Below are positions 1 through 8,566 of a stretch of DNA of 64,000 nucleotides, one piece after another. The translations under genes were made by a program, and so were the position numbers. A model generated the notes under the pieces. That model worked only from the letters and a program-made list of their open reading frames with translations. It did no database searches and was not told the DNA's origin. The DNA comes from Bradyrhizobium sp. CB1717 (GTDB lineage: Bacteria; Pseudomonadota; Alphaproteobacteria; Rhizobiales; Xanthobacteraceae): positions 4,030,001-4,094,000 of the forward strand of contig NZ_CP121666.1 in NCBI RefSeq assembly GCF_029714325.1, in the 5' to 3' direction. Position 1 is the stretch's first letter. Every line of letters begins with the position of its first letter.

Positions 1-318
1 GTGCAGCCGATCGTCGAGCAGGTCGTGCCGGGCAGCCGCTGTATCGTCACACTCGACTGCGATGGCCTTGATCCCGGCGTGATCCCTGCGGTGCTCGTTC
101 CCCAGCCCGGTGGCCTCGGCTATCTCGACGTCGTCGAGCTGCTACATGGCGTTGCCGGGCGCGCGAGGATCGTAGGCTTTGACCTCGTGGAATTGGTGCC
201 CGATGCTGATGTCAGAGGCCTTGGCGTCCTCGCGGCATCCCGTATCTTCTGCGTCGCCCTGGGATGCATCGGACGTCAGCAGTTGGCGTCAAGGGAACGC
301 CGCCCGGCAGCGGGGTGA
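1..318 (+). CDS. Arginase/agmatinase-family ureohydrolase, C-terminal part
   Basis: This is the last 105 residues of a gene that begins before the window. The ureohydrolase family hydrolyses guanidino compounds (arginine, agmatine, guanidinobutyrate) to urea using a two-manganese centre. The sequence shows the second metal motif DCDGLDP near residues 19-25, followed by the usual Pro-Gly-Gly-Leu and a Glu in FDLVELVPD. The canonical motif is D-x-D-x-x-D-P, so the metal ligands look intact. The stop codon abuts the stop of the convergent racemase gene with no spacer. The substrate cannot be told from this part. An in-frame GTG at base 1 is unlikely to be the real start, because the family needs an N-terminal half. 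Confidence 0.8.
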   Translation: MQPIVEQVVPGSRCIVTLDCDGLDPGVIPAVLVPQPGGLGYLDVVELLHGVAGRARIVGFDLVELVPDADVRGLGVLAASRIFCVALGCIGRQQLASRERRPAAG

Positions 319-1056
319 CTAGGCTTCGGGTTGGAACAGTGAGAACGGCCCGGAGTAGGTCTTCGGCCGCGGCGCCGCGTAGGGGCCGAGCCGCGACGTT
401 GTCAGCCCCAGCCGCACCAGCGACTCCGCCAGCGTCACCGCGGCGGCGACGCCGTCGACCACAGGCAGGCCGTGGGTTACGGCAAGCTCAGCTGCGAGAT
501 CGGCCATGCCGGCGCAGCCGAGCACGATGGCCTCGGCACGATCGTCACGGATGGCGGCGGTGATCTCCGCCGAGATCTTGCCGAGCGCGTCGGTGTTGCG
601 CTCCTCGAGCGCGAGCACCGGGACCTCGGCGGCACGGACGCGGGTGCAGCGCTCGGCGAGGCCATACTTCTTCAGATTATGTTCGATCGGCACGATGGAG
701 ACACCGAGCGTCGTCACGACGGCAAAGCGCGCTGAGATCAGGCTCGCCATGTGGAAGCCGGCCTCACCGATGCCGATCACCGGCGCTTTGGCGGCGGCGC
801 GCGCGGCATCCAAGCCGGTATCGTCGAAGCAGGCGATGATGTGGGCATGCGCGCCCTCGCGATCGGCCTCGCGGATGCAGCCGAGCATGCCGGGGACCGC
901 AAAAGCCTCGTCGTAAAAGCCCTCGATCGAGACCGGGCCCATCGCGGGCTGGCGCGCATCGATGACGGTGTCGGGCAGGGCAACGCTGCGTGCCGCAGCG
1001 GCGATCTTCGCCGTCATCGACGCCGTTGTATTGGGATTGACGACGTGAATCCGCAT
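319..1056 (-). CDS. Hydantoin/aspartate-glutamate racemase family protein
   Basis: The 245-residue product belongs to the cofactor-independent Asp/Glu/hydantoin racemase family, which uses two cysteines as acid and base. It starts MRIHVVNPNT, typical for the hydantoin racemase branch, and both cysteines are present: Cys76 in IACFDDTG and Cys181 in VLGCAG. A longer reading frame upstream (to 1137) lies inside the permease gene and was not used. It is the last gene of the leftward ABC transporter operon, 4 bases after the permease, so expression is probably coupled. The neighbours suggest an imported amino-acid-like or hydantoin-like substrate; the exact reaction is inferred, and arylmalonate decarboxylase-like chemistry is possible. 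Confidence 0.85.
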   Translation of the reverse strand: MRIHVVNPNTTASMTAKIAAAARSVALPDTVIDARQPAMGPVSIEGFYDEAFAVPGMLGCIREADREGAHAHIIACFDDTGLDAARAAAKAPVIGIGEAGFHMASLISARFAVVTTLGVSIVPIEHNLKKYGLAERCTRVRAAEVPVLALEERNTDALGKISAEITAAIRDDRAEAIVLGCAGMADLAAELAVTHGLPVVDGVAAAVTLAESLVRLGLTTSRLGPYAAPRPKTYSGPFSLFQPEA

Positions 1057-1060
1057 CAGA

Positions 1061-1939
1061 TCAGACGAGCCCTTTGCCGGCGTCCGAGCCCTTGGCCGCC
1101 TGCCGCTTGTTGAGCACGTGGATGGTGCCGAGCGCAAGCGTGATCACTGTGAACGAGACGGCCGAGATCACGGTGCCGAGCGCGTAGATGTCGGGGTTGG
1201 TCACGGTGGTGGTGAGACCCTGGAGATCGAGCGGCAATGTATTCACCGCGCCGATCGCCTGGCTGGAGCGCGCCAGTTCGTCCCAGGACAGCGTGAAGCC
1301 GAACAGGCCGATACCGATCACCGAGGGCAGGATGATCGGCAGCACGACATGACGGAAGGTCTGCCACGGCGTCGCTCCGAGATCGCGCGCGGCTTCTTCC
1401 AGCCGCGGATCGAAGCGGTTGAAGATCGCGAACATGATCAAAAGCCCGAACGGCAGCGTCCAGGTCAGGTGCGCGCCGAGGCCTGAGGTGAGCAGGCCCA
1501 TCGAGGTCTCGAAATTCTCGTTCCAGTGTGCCTTGATCAGATCGTCGATGATGCGGAATTCAAGCGAGATGCCGAGCGAGGTGATGATCGATGGCACGAT
1601 CAGGCTCGCGATCGCCGAATAGAACAGGATGCTCTGCGCCTTGAATTTTCTGCGGAAGGCCATGCCGGCGGCGACCGACAGCACGACGGTGACGATCATC
1701 ACGATCACGCCGAGCAGCAGCGAGCGGCGGAAGGCCGCGCCGAGATCGACGATGCCGGTGCCCTGAAACAGCTTTGCGATCCAGAAGGTCGATACGCCGT
1801 TCATCGGGAAGGTGAGGCCGCCCTGCGGCCCCTGGAACGACAGCACGTAGATCGCGATCATCGGCCCGTAGAGAAACAGCACATAGGCCGCGAAGAAGAC
1901 CGCGAGCACGTAGAAAGAGCGCGGACGTCCTTCCTTCAT
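1061..1939 (-). CDS. ABC transporter permease, PotC-like
   Basis: A 292-residue inner-membrane permease of the spermidine/putrescine (PotC) type. It has a first transmembrane helix near residues 10-32 and further hydrophobic segments after about residue 70. The EAA loop that contacts the ATPase is visible as EEAARDLGATPWQTFRHVVLP in the middle of the protein. It is the second of two permeases in the operon, separated from the PotB-like gene by 2 bases and from the racemase gene by 4. With the neighbouring ATPase and binding protein it forms a complete importer. The substrate is not determined; polyamine, amino acid or guanidino compounds fit the context. Confidence 0.9.
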   Translation of the reverse strand: MKEGRPRSFYVLAVFFAAYVLFLYGPMIAIYVLSFQGPQGGLTFPMNGVSTFWIAKLFQGTGIVDLGAAFRRSLLLGVIVMIVTVVLSVAAGMAFRRKFKAQSILFYSAIASLIVPSIITSLGISLEFRIIDDLIKAHWNENFETSMGLLTSGLGAHLTWTLPFGLLIMFAIFNRFDPRLEEAARDLGATPWQTFRHVVLPIILPSVIGIGLFGFTLSWDELARSSQAIGAVNTLPLDLQGLTTTVTNPDIYALGTVISAVSFTVITLALGTIHVLNKRQAAKGSDAGKGLV

Positions 1940-1941
1940 GC

Positions 1942-2901
1942 TCAGAGCTCCTTCTTGATGTCGACGATGCGCGACATCATGGTGATGATGAGGAAGGTGA
2001 TCGCGAGCAGGATCACGGCGTTGGCCGCGGCCGCGGGGAATTGCAGCGCGTTGACACGCGTCTCGATGATCTTTCCCGCAGCCGCAATCTGCTGGCCGCC
2101 CATCACGCCGATCGTGATGAAGTCGCCCATCACGATGGTAATGACGAAGATCGAGCCGATCACGATGCCGGGCTTGGCCAGGGGAATGACGACGTTGACG
2201 AGGGTCTGGAAACCTGTGGCGCCGGCGTCATAGGCGGCCTCGATCAGCGACTTGTCGATGCGCACCATCGAGTTGAAGATCGGCACCACCATGAAGAAGG
2301 TGAAGAGGTGGACCAGCGCCAGCACCACGGAGAATTCGGAGAACAGCAGCCATTCCAGCGGATGGTTGATCAAGCCGGTCTTGACCAGGCCGGAATTGAC
2401 GAGACCGTTGCGGCCGAGCAGCGGGATCCAGGCGATCATGCGGATCACGTTGGAGGTCCAGAACGGGATCGTGCAGAGCAGCGACAACCCCATCTGCCAG
2501 GTCTTGGACTTGACGTGGAAGGCGAGGAAGTAGGCGACCCAGAAGCCGATGAAGAGCGTGATGGCCCAGACCATGAAGCAGAGTTTTAGCGTCTTCAGAT
2601 AGGTCTTGCCGATCGTGCAGAGGTCGGGGAGCTGCGCGATGCAGCCCTCGAACGTGTCGGTGTAGCCGCGGCCCGAGAAGGCCGGCAGCAACTGGTATTC
2701 GTTGTAGTCCCAGAAGGATACGATGACGACGAACACCAGCGGGATCAGGAAGAAGGCGAGAAACACCAGCATCATCGGCCCGGCCTGGAGCCAGGAGATG
2801 AAGGACGGCGACAGGCGCGCCGCTTTCGCGGCGCGCTTCGTCTCCGATCCCCGGACGAGGTCCGGGGATGCCGGATGCAGGATGTCCTCTGACGTGTCCA
2901 T
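1942..2901 (-). CDS. ABC transporter permease, PotB-like
   Basis: A 319-residue inner-membrane permease with an EAA loop (IEAAYDAGATGFQTLVNVVIP) near residues 222-242 and about six hydrophobic segments. ATG at 2901 was preferred over the TTG just before it. The first 30 residues contain HPASPDLVRG, encoded by a perfect palindrome (2847-2869) that resembles intergenic repeats; this segment lies before the first transmembrane helix, where an insertion should be tolerated. The gene starts 4 bases after the binding-protein stop, so it is translated from the same operon mRNA. Family membership is clear; the substrate is not. Confidence 0.9.
   Translation of the reverse strand: MDTSEDILHPASPDLVRGSETKRAAKAARLSPSFISWLQAGPMMLVFLAFFLIPLVFVVIVSFWDYNEYQLLPAFSGRGYTDTFEGCIAQLPDLCTIGKTYLKTLKLCFMVWAITLFIGFWVAYFLAFHVKSKTWQMGLSLLCTIPFWTSNVIRMIAWIPLLGRNGLVNSGLVKTGLINHPLEWLLFSEFSVVLALVHLFTFFMVVPIFNSMVRIDKSLIEAAYDAGATGFQTLVNVVIPLAKPGIVIGSIFVITIVMGDFITIGVMGGQQIAAAGKIIETRVNALQFPAAAANAVILLAITFLIITMMSRIVDIKKEL
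2847..2869. repeat. Perfect palindrome inside a coding region
   Basis: ATCCCCGGAC and GTCCGGGGAT form a perfect 10-base inverted repeat around a 3-base loop. It lies in frame within the N-terminus of the PotB-like permease and encodes ASPDLVRG. I recall the same residues from other Bradyrhizobium protein N-termini, which suggests a mobile palindromic unit, but this could not be checked here. Confidence 0.6.
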
Positions 2902-2905
2902 CAAT

Positions 2906-4195
2906 TTAGGCCGCGATGAACTCGTTCCACTTGCGGACCATGTAGTCGTTCTCGTCCATCACGGCGTTCCAGCAGGCGACGCCACCCATGCGGTCCTCGT
3001 AGGAGCCGCCGTCGCGCACCGCGCCGGCCTTTTCCAGCAGCGAACCGTCCGGCGCCTTGATGTCCTTCTCGGCCGGCTTGCCTTCCATCCAGTACGCCCA
3101 CTCGTACGGCTCCATGTGTGCCTTCGCGGTGGAGAGCACGGCGGAGTAGTAGCCCTGGCGGTTGAGATAGGCGCCGGCATAGCCGGACAGGAACCAGTTC
3201 ACGAACTCATAGGCCCATTCGAGCTTGGCACCCGACACGCCCTTGGAGACGCAGAAGCCCGACGCCCAGGAGCGATAGCCTTCCTTGAGCGGCTGGAAGG
3301 TGCAGGGGATGCCCATCGAGCGCACCTTGGTCACGGCCGGCGACCACATCGACTGGATCACCGTCTCGCCTGATGCCATCAGGTTCACGCTCTCGTTAAA
3401 ATCCTTCCAGAAGGCGCGGAACTGGCCGGCCTTCTTGGCCTCGGTCATCACCTTCATGGTGAGATCGATCTCTTCCTTGGTCATGTTGCCCTTGTCGGCA
3501 TATTTGTACTTGCCGGTGGCTTCCACGACCATCGCGGCATCCATGATGCCGATCGAGGGGATGTTGAGGATCGAGGCCTTGCCCTTGAACTCGGGATTGA
3601 GCAGCTCGGCCCAGGTGCTGATCGGCCGCTTGATCAGGTCGGGACGGATGCCGAGCGTGTCGGCGTTGTAGACGGTCGGGATCAGCGTGACGAACTCGGT
3701 CGCCGACGTCGCGAACTTCTTGGAGTCCTTGCCTTCGAGATAGAGCACCTTCCAAGGTGCGGTGCCCTGGCCGCCGATCTTCTTGCCGCCCGGCGTCTCG
3801 CCCTTGGTGAAGACCGGCGTGATGTTGTCGAATTCCTTGATCTTCTTGGCGTCGAGGGCAAGGATGTTGCCCGACGGCACCAGCTTCTTCAGCGAGAAAT
3901 ATTCGGTGTCCAGCACGTCGAAGGAGTTCGGCTGGGTCATCACGCGCTTGGTGACGTCGTCGGTGGTCGCGGTGATGTATTCGATCTTGATGCCGGTGTC
4001 CTTCAGGCACTGCTTGGAGATGTCGTCGCCCTCGTTCACGGCGGTGCCGAGATAGCGCAGCACCTTCGCGTCGGCCGACTTCACATAGGGAAAGCCGGTG
4101 ATGGCGCCGGAGCCGGCGGCAAGGCCGGCGAGACCTGCGGTGCCCTTGAGCAGCGTGCGGCGGCTGACGCCCTTCGTCCTGGTGGTCTCGGTCAT
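2906..4195 (-). CDS. Tat-exported ABC solute-binding protein, PotD-like
   Basis: A 429-residue periplasmic solute-binding protein (family 1, PotD/IdnD-like). The N-terminus carries a twin-arginine signal: SRRTLLKGTAGLAGLAAGSG, then a cleavage region near KSADA. ATG at 4195 is supported by GAGGAG about 8 bases upstream; an ATG 24 bases earlier lies before this site and is rejected. The mature protein has the alternating lobes typical of the family, with many Trp and Tyr residues near the C-terminus. It lies between the ATPase and the permeases in one operon. Tat export implies folding in the cytoplasm. The ligand is unknown. Confidence 0.9.
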   Translation of the reverse strand: MTETTRTKGVSRRTLLKGTAGLAGLAAGSGAITGFPYVKSADAKVLRYLGTAVNEGDDISKQCLKDTGIKIEYITATTDDVTKRVMTQPNSFDVLDTEYFSLKKLVPSGNILALDAKKIKEFDNITPVFTKGETPGGKKIGGQGTAPWKVLYLEGKDSKKFATSATEFVTLIPTVYNADTLGIRPDLIKRPISTWAELLNPEFKGKASILNIPSIGIMDAAMVVEATGKYKYADKGNMTKEEIDLTMKVMTEAKKAGQFRAFWKDFNESVNLMASGETVIQSMWSPAVTKVRSMGIPCTFQPLKEGYRSWASGFCVSKGVSGAKLEWAYEFVNWFLSGYAGAYLNRQGYYSAVLSTAKAHMEPYEWAYWMEGKPAEKDIKAPDGSLLEKAGAVRDGGSYEDRMGGVACWNAVMDENDYMVRKWNEFIAA

Positions 4196-4237
4196 ATCAG
4201 TCACTCCTCTGTTGCGCATTCCAGTGATCGATCGGCG

Positions 4238-5224
4238 CTATTGCAGGCGCTGCGCCTTGGCGGGATCCCAGGTCGCCAGCACGCGATCGCCCGGACGGAA
4301 CGGGTGAACGTCGAAGGTGGCTTCCGGAACGTGGGAGAACAGGGCGGTGCCGTCGTCGAGCGTGAGCGAGACGGCGATGTAGGAGCCCTGGTACTCGGTC
4401 TGGGTCAGCAGCGCCGGCGCGCCGAACGCACCTTCAGTGATCGGCTTGATGCCGAGCTGGTCGGCGCGCACGGCGATGAGGTTGCCGGCGTCGCTGAGGA
4501 CGTTGTGGCCGCCGATGAAGCGGGCCACGAATTCGGTGCGGGGATGGTGGAAGATGTCGCGCGCCGAGCCCTGCTGCTCGATCTTGCCCTGGTTCATCAC
4601 CACGATGTGGTCGGCGAGCGCCATCGCCTCTTCCTGGCCGTGGGTGACCTGGATGAAGCTGATGCCGAGCTCGCGCTGCAGCCGCTTGAGCTCGCCGCGC
4701 ATCTTCACCCGCAGGAACGGATCGAGCGCCGAGAGCGGCTCGTCGAGCAGCAGGATCTGCGGCTCGGTGATCAGGGCGCGGGCGAGCGCCACGCGCTGCT
4801 GCTGGCCGCCGGAGAGCTGCGCCGGCAGCCGGCCTGCATAGGGGCTCATGGCCACCAGCTCCAGAAGCTCGCCGGCACGCTTGTGGCGGGTCGGCTTGTC
4901 GATGCCGCGCATTTTCAGGGCGAAGGCGACGTTGTCGAGCACGGAGAGGTGCGGAAACAGTGCGTAGGACTGGAACATCATTGCCGTGCCGCGCTTGGCG
5001 GGCTCGAGGTCGGTGACGTTCTGCGCGCCCAGGATGATGTCGCCCGCGCTGACCGCCTCGTGGCCGGCGATCATGCGCAGGGTCGAGGTCTTGCCGCAGC
5101 CGGAGGGGCCGAGCAGGCAGCAATAGGTCCCGGCCGGGATCTTCAGGTTGACGGTATCGACCGCCAGCGTCGTGTCGTAGCGCTTGGTGACGGCGACCAG
5201 TTCGAGAGCGGCGGGAGTGGCCAT
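4238..5224 (-). CDS. ABC transporter ATP-binding protein, PotA-like
   Basis: A 328-residue ATPase. Walker A GPSGCGKT is at residues 39-46, a Q loop (FQSYALFPH) at 84-92, the signature LSGGQ at 137-141 and Walker B LLLDEP at about 158-163. A C-terminal TOBE-like domain follows from about residue 270. ATG at 5224 gives MATPAALELV, the usual family N-terminus, so the longer frame to 5278 was rejected. It is the first gene of the five-gene operon, divergent from the GntR regulator. It powers uptake through the two downstream permeases. Confidence 0.92.
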   Translation of the reverse strand: MATPAALELVAVTKRYDTTLAVDTVNLKIPAGTYCCLLGPSGCGKTSTLRMIAGHEAVSAGDIILGAQNVTDLEPAKRGTAMMFQSYALFPHLSVLDNVAFALKMRGIDKPTRHKRAGELLELVAMSPYAGRLPAQLSGGQQQRVALARALITEPQILLLDEPLSALDPFLRVKMRGELKRLQRELGISFIQVTHGQEEAMALADHIVVMNQGKIEQQGSARDIFHHPRTEFVARFIGGHNVLSDAGNLIAVRADQLGIKPITEGAFGAPALLTQTEYQGSYIAVSLTLDDGTALFSHVPEATFDVHPFRPGDRVLATWDPAKAQRLQ

Positions 5225-5494
5225 GGCGTGTCCGAGGAAGGGCGATGCTTGCGGCTCTCTCCGCAAGGTCCGTGCCAACAGGCCTCGGTCGGCAAAATCC
5301 CCAAACTGTGCAGCGGAGTCAGATCGTTAGGTCGAATCCGGCGTATCCGGGGCGTCCGCTGCCTGGGCAGTCATCTGCACACAAAACGGGCGAAGATTGT
5401 ATAAAGTTTCGCCTGTGATTGGATACAGCTCGTCGACTAACATTCGAGGCCGAACGTTCGCCGATCGAGCCTCACACCCAACACCTCTAAGCAA

Positions 5495-6202
5495 ATGGCC
5501 GCCAAGACCCGCCAAAAACCCGAAGCGCCGGACGCGAGCGATCGCGTCAGCCGTATCAGGGAGGGTGTGACCGCGGCGATCCTTGAGCACCGTCTGCTGC
5601 CGGGCACCAAGCTCGGCGAGGACGAGATCGGCGAGATCTATGGTGCGAGCCGTACGCTGGTGCGTACCGCGCTGCAGCAGCTCGCGCATGAGGGCATCGT
5701 CAATATCGAGAAGAACCGCGGCGCCTTCGTCGCGCGCCCGACGCCTGCCGATGCCCGCGAGGTGTTCGAGGCGCGCCGCCTGATCGAGCCCACCATCGTG
5801 GACCACGCGATCGACGCGGTCTCACCGGCCTGGCTCGATCGGCTCGGCCAGCATCTTGCCGAGGAGCGCGAAGCGGAATTGCGCGGCGACGCGCGCGCCT
5901 CGGTTCGCCTCTCCGGCGAATTTCACAAGCTCGTCGCCGAGATGAGTGGCCACAGCATCTATCTCGGTTTCCTCAAGGAGCTGATCGCGCGCTCCTCTCT
6001 CATCATCCTGCTCTACCGCCGCCACGACACGCCCGCCTGCGGCACCGATCATCACGCCGGCATCGTCAGCGCGATCCGCAAGCGCGACAAGCAGGCTGCC
6101 CGCGCGCAGATGCTGTCGCATCTGAACGAGATCGAAGCCGAGCTGTTCCTGAAGGATCCTGCCGCCGACGAGCTGCGGCTCGCCGACGTGCTCGGCGCCT
6201 GA
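5495..6202 (+). CDS. GntR-family regulator (FCD/FadR type)
   Basis: A 235-residue regulator. A winged helix-turn-helix lies at about residues 12-80 (LGEDEIGEIYGASRTLVRTAL is the recognition part), followed by an FCD ligand domain with EFHKLVAEMSGHS, whose histidines usually bind a metal and a carboxylate effector. It is divergent from the ABC importer operon with about 270 bases between the start codons, so it very likely controls that operon and itself. The effector is probably the imported compound or a breakdown product. Confidence 0.9.
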   Translation: MAAKTRQKPEAPDASDRVSRIREGVTAAILEHRLLPGTKLGEDEIGEIYGASRTLVRTALQQLAHEGIVNIEKNRGAFVARPTPADAREVFEARRLIEPTIVDHAIDAVSPAWLDRLGQHLAEEREAELRGDARASVRLSGEFHKLVAEMSGHSIYLGFLKELIARSSLIILLYRRHDTPACGTDHHAGIVSAIRKRDKQAARAQMLSHLNEIEAELFLKDPAADELRLADVLGA

Positions 6203-6216
6203 GCGGCTGCCGTCTG

Positions 6217-6438
6217 TCAGGACGGACGTTGCTGATTTCGCCTGACGATCTTGAGCACCAGCAATACGGCTCCCAGCGCAAGAAACAGGACGCCGACCAA
6301 GGTCGTGCTGTCGGATTCGAACGTCACGCCGACGGCCGTCAGCAGGCATCCCAATATGATTGCGAAGAGTCCACCGAGCTTCTTGGCCAGCAGAACGTGT
6401 CCGTCACTCGTTTGCGCCACCATGTCACGCCTCGCCAT
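6217..6438 (-). CDS. Small two-helix membrane protein, unknown
   Basis: A 73-residue protein with a charged N-terminus, two hydrophobic segments (about residues 21-40 and 45-64) and a basic C-terminal tail (KIVRRNQQRPS). This pattern suggests an inner-membrane hairpin with both ends in the cytoplasm. It converges with the GntR gene, 14 bases apart. No family was recognised. Coding is supported by the clear hydrophobic periodicity and the lack of a better frame here. Confidence 0.55.
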   Translation of the reverse strand: MARRDMVAQTSDGHVLLAKKLGGLFAIILGCLLTAVGVTFESDSTTLVGVLFLALGAVLLVLKIVRRNQQRPS

Positions 6439-6782
6439 TCCGTTGCTACAGACGTCCGCGACCCTCCTCCTGCCCAGCGCCTCAAAGTCGCGCAGACCGC
6501 GCGGGATCGTACTCCCGGGAGAAGAGGTTGCAATCCGTTGTTGCCGGCGAGTGAGCCGGATAGTCGCGTTTTGACTTGAGTTCGACGCGAGTGCGACAGC
6601 CGCCCTTACTCATTTTTCTGCAAGCGGCGGTCGCGGCGCGTCTCCCATCGTGTCGTATGGCTGACTTGCAAAATCTCGCTGTGATCGCAAATTGACTCGA
6701 TGCTGTTTGCAGGCCTCAATCCGTAGCTGCACCGCATGGCATCGGCAGAACTGCGCAGCGGGTTTCGGCGTGGAGATTGGAC
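6439..6782. other. Gene-free region upstream of amidohydrolase
   Basis: No convincing gene, repeat or terminator was seen in these 344 bases. They lie between two divergent genes and should hold both promoters. Short frames on both strands have no family-like sequence. Confidence 0.5.
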
Positions 6783-8141
6783 ATGTGGGGTTTGACCACG
6801 TCGGCCGGACTCGTCAGAGCCGCCGCGCTGCTCATGTCGATCGGGATTGGCCTCGGCAGTCCGTTCTCCGCACAAGCCCAGCACGACTCCGCCGTCCTGT
6901 TTCGCAACGTCCGGATATTCGACGGCAGGAACGCTGCGCTCTCGGCCGCGTCCAACGTCCTCGTCAGGGACCGGAAGATCGAGAAGATTTCAACCGCTGA
7001 CATCGCGGCCACCGGGCAAGTGGTCGACGGCGGCGGGCGTGTGCTGATGCCGGGGCTGATCGATGCGCATTGGCACGCGATGCTGGTACGCCCGACGCCG
7101 ATGGCCGCGCTCGCGGGCGATATCGGCTACAACAATCTGCTTGCCGCCAGCGAAGCGACGGCGACGCTGATGCGCGGCTTCACCACTGTGCGTGACATGG
7201 GCGGGCCGAGCTTCGGCCTCAAGCAGGCGATCGACGAGGACCTCGTCGCCGGCCCCCGCATCTATCCATCCGGCGCCGTGATCACCATCACCGGCGGCCA
7301 CGGCGACTTCCGCCAGCTCTCCGATCTGCCGCGCACGATCGGCGGCATGCTGAGCCGCATGGAGCGGGTCGGCGGCAGCATGGTGGCCGACAGCCCCGAC
7401 GAAGTCCGCGTGCGGGCGCGCGAGCAACTGATGCAGGGCGCCTCCCAGGTCAAGCTCACCGCGGGCGGCGGCGTCGCATCGCCATTCAGCCCGCTCGACG
7501 TCTCCACTTTCACCGAGCCCGAGCTGCGCGCGGCGGTCGAAGCCGCCGACAATTGGGGCACGTATGTTGTCACGCACGCTTATACGCCGGTGGCGATCCA
7601 GCGTTCGATCGCAGCCGGCGTGAAATGCATCGAGCACGGTCACCTCATGGATGAGGCGAGCGCAAAGCTGATCGCGGAGAAGGGCATCTGGCTCAGCACG
7701 CAGCCGTTCCTGGATCTCGCCGGTGCCGCGGCGCTCGGGCCTTCAGAGCAGGACAAGATGCGGCAGGTGGTGGCCGGCACCGACCGCGTGTACGCGCTGG
7801 CGAAGAAGTACAAGATCAAGACCGCGTTCGGCACCGACGTCCTGTTCTCGCAGGCATTGGCGGAGAAGCAGGGCGCGATGGTGGCCGCGCTGACGCGCTG
7901 GTACACGCCGGCCGAAGCGCTGGCCATGGCGACGTCGACCAATGCGGAGTTGCTGAGTCTGTCGGGCCTGCGCAATCCCTATCCCGGCAAGCTCGGCGTG
8001 GTGGAGGAGGGCGCGCTGGCCGATCTCCTGCTCGTCGACGGCAATCCGCTCGACAACATCGCCCTCGTCGAAGATCCCGCGAAGAATTTCGTCGTGATCA
8101 TGAAGGGTGGCAAGATCTACAGGAACAGTCTCGCGCACTGA
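6783..8141 (+). CDS. Secreted metal-dependent amidohydrolase
   Basis: A 452-residue amidohydrolase of the imidazolonepropionase/dipeptidase-like branch. The metal motif HWHAM (replacing the more common HxH with HWH) follows VLMPGLIDA near residues 85-95. A Lys in QVKLTAGGG, His in VTHAYTP, His in CIEHGH and Asp in FGTDV supply the usual remaining ligands. A signal peptide of about 34 residues ends at SAQAQ, so the enzyme acts in the periplasm. ATG at 6783 has GGAG 7 bases upstream and is preferred to TTG at 6777. The substrate may be a cyclic amide or an acylated dipeptide; this is not determined. Confidence 0.88.
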   Translation: MWGLTTSAGLVRAAALLMSIGIGLGSPFSAQAQHDSAVLFRNVRIFDGRNAALSAASNVLVRDRKIEKISTADIAATGQVVDGGGRVLMPGLIDAHWHAMLVRPTPMAALAGDIGYNNLLAASEATATLMRGFTTVRDMGGPSFGLKQAIDEDLVAGPRIYPSGAVITITGGHGDFRQLSDLPRTIGGMLSRMERVGGSMVADSPDEVRVRAREQLMQGASQVKLTAGGGVASPFSPLDVSTFTEPELRAAVEAADNWGTYVVTHAYTPVAIQRSIAAGVKCIEHGHLMDEASAKLIAEKGIWLSTQPFLDLAGAAALGPSEQDKMRQVVAGTDRVYALAKKYKIKTAFGTDVLFSQALAEKQGAMVAALTRWYTPAEALAMATSTNAELLSLSGLRNPYPGKLGVVEEGALADLLLVDGNPLDNIALVEDPAKNFVVIMKGGKIYRNSLAH

Positions 8142-8566
8142 CGCGCATCGCGTGGCGCGATCTGGCGAAATTTGGACCGCTTCTAGTCCCGATCGTCGGG
8201 GACCAGCCTCTTGCGCAGCGAACCCTTTGCAACTTCCGGGACCTCGGGAGGCCGCGCGGGGCTTGTCGCAATAGGGCTTGTCACAATTCCGGGGCTGTCA
8301 TCGGCGGCGTGACTTCTAAGCGTCTCCAGAACCAGAAAGAATTTCTCGGCTAGCATGAGTCAATCTCGCTGACGCGTTCATCTCGCTTTCGAGAACGGCG
8401 AGATTCGCTATCGAATTCGATCACTTACTACGCGTCGCGGCAATTTAATTCGTCGCGCTCAGCGAATTATGACAATCCTCGTCGATGTCTGCCGTGCGGC
8501 ATGTGCATGTGGATCATGATGCGCCGCGACGTAACGTGACTATTCCTCGCGAGCCGCACCGGTTAT
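8142..8566. other. Gene-free region between amidohydrolase and CYTH-CHAD gene
   Basis: About 425 bases without a supported gene. A small inverted repeat (GTCCC...GGGAC) near 8187-8204 could end the amidohydrolase transcript. A perfect TCGAATTCGA palindrome lies at 8411-8420. The right half is AT-richer than its surroundings and probably contains the downstream promoter. Confidence 0.45.

Noticed and set aside
6310..6330. tRNA-like GATTCGAAC string
   Set aside because: It is in the small membrane protein gene, with no acceptor or anticodon stem around it.
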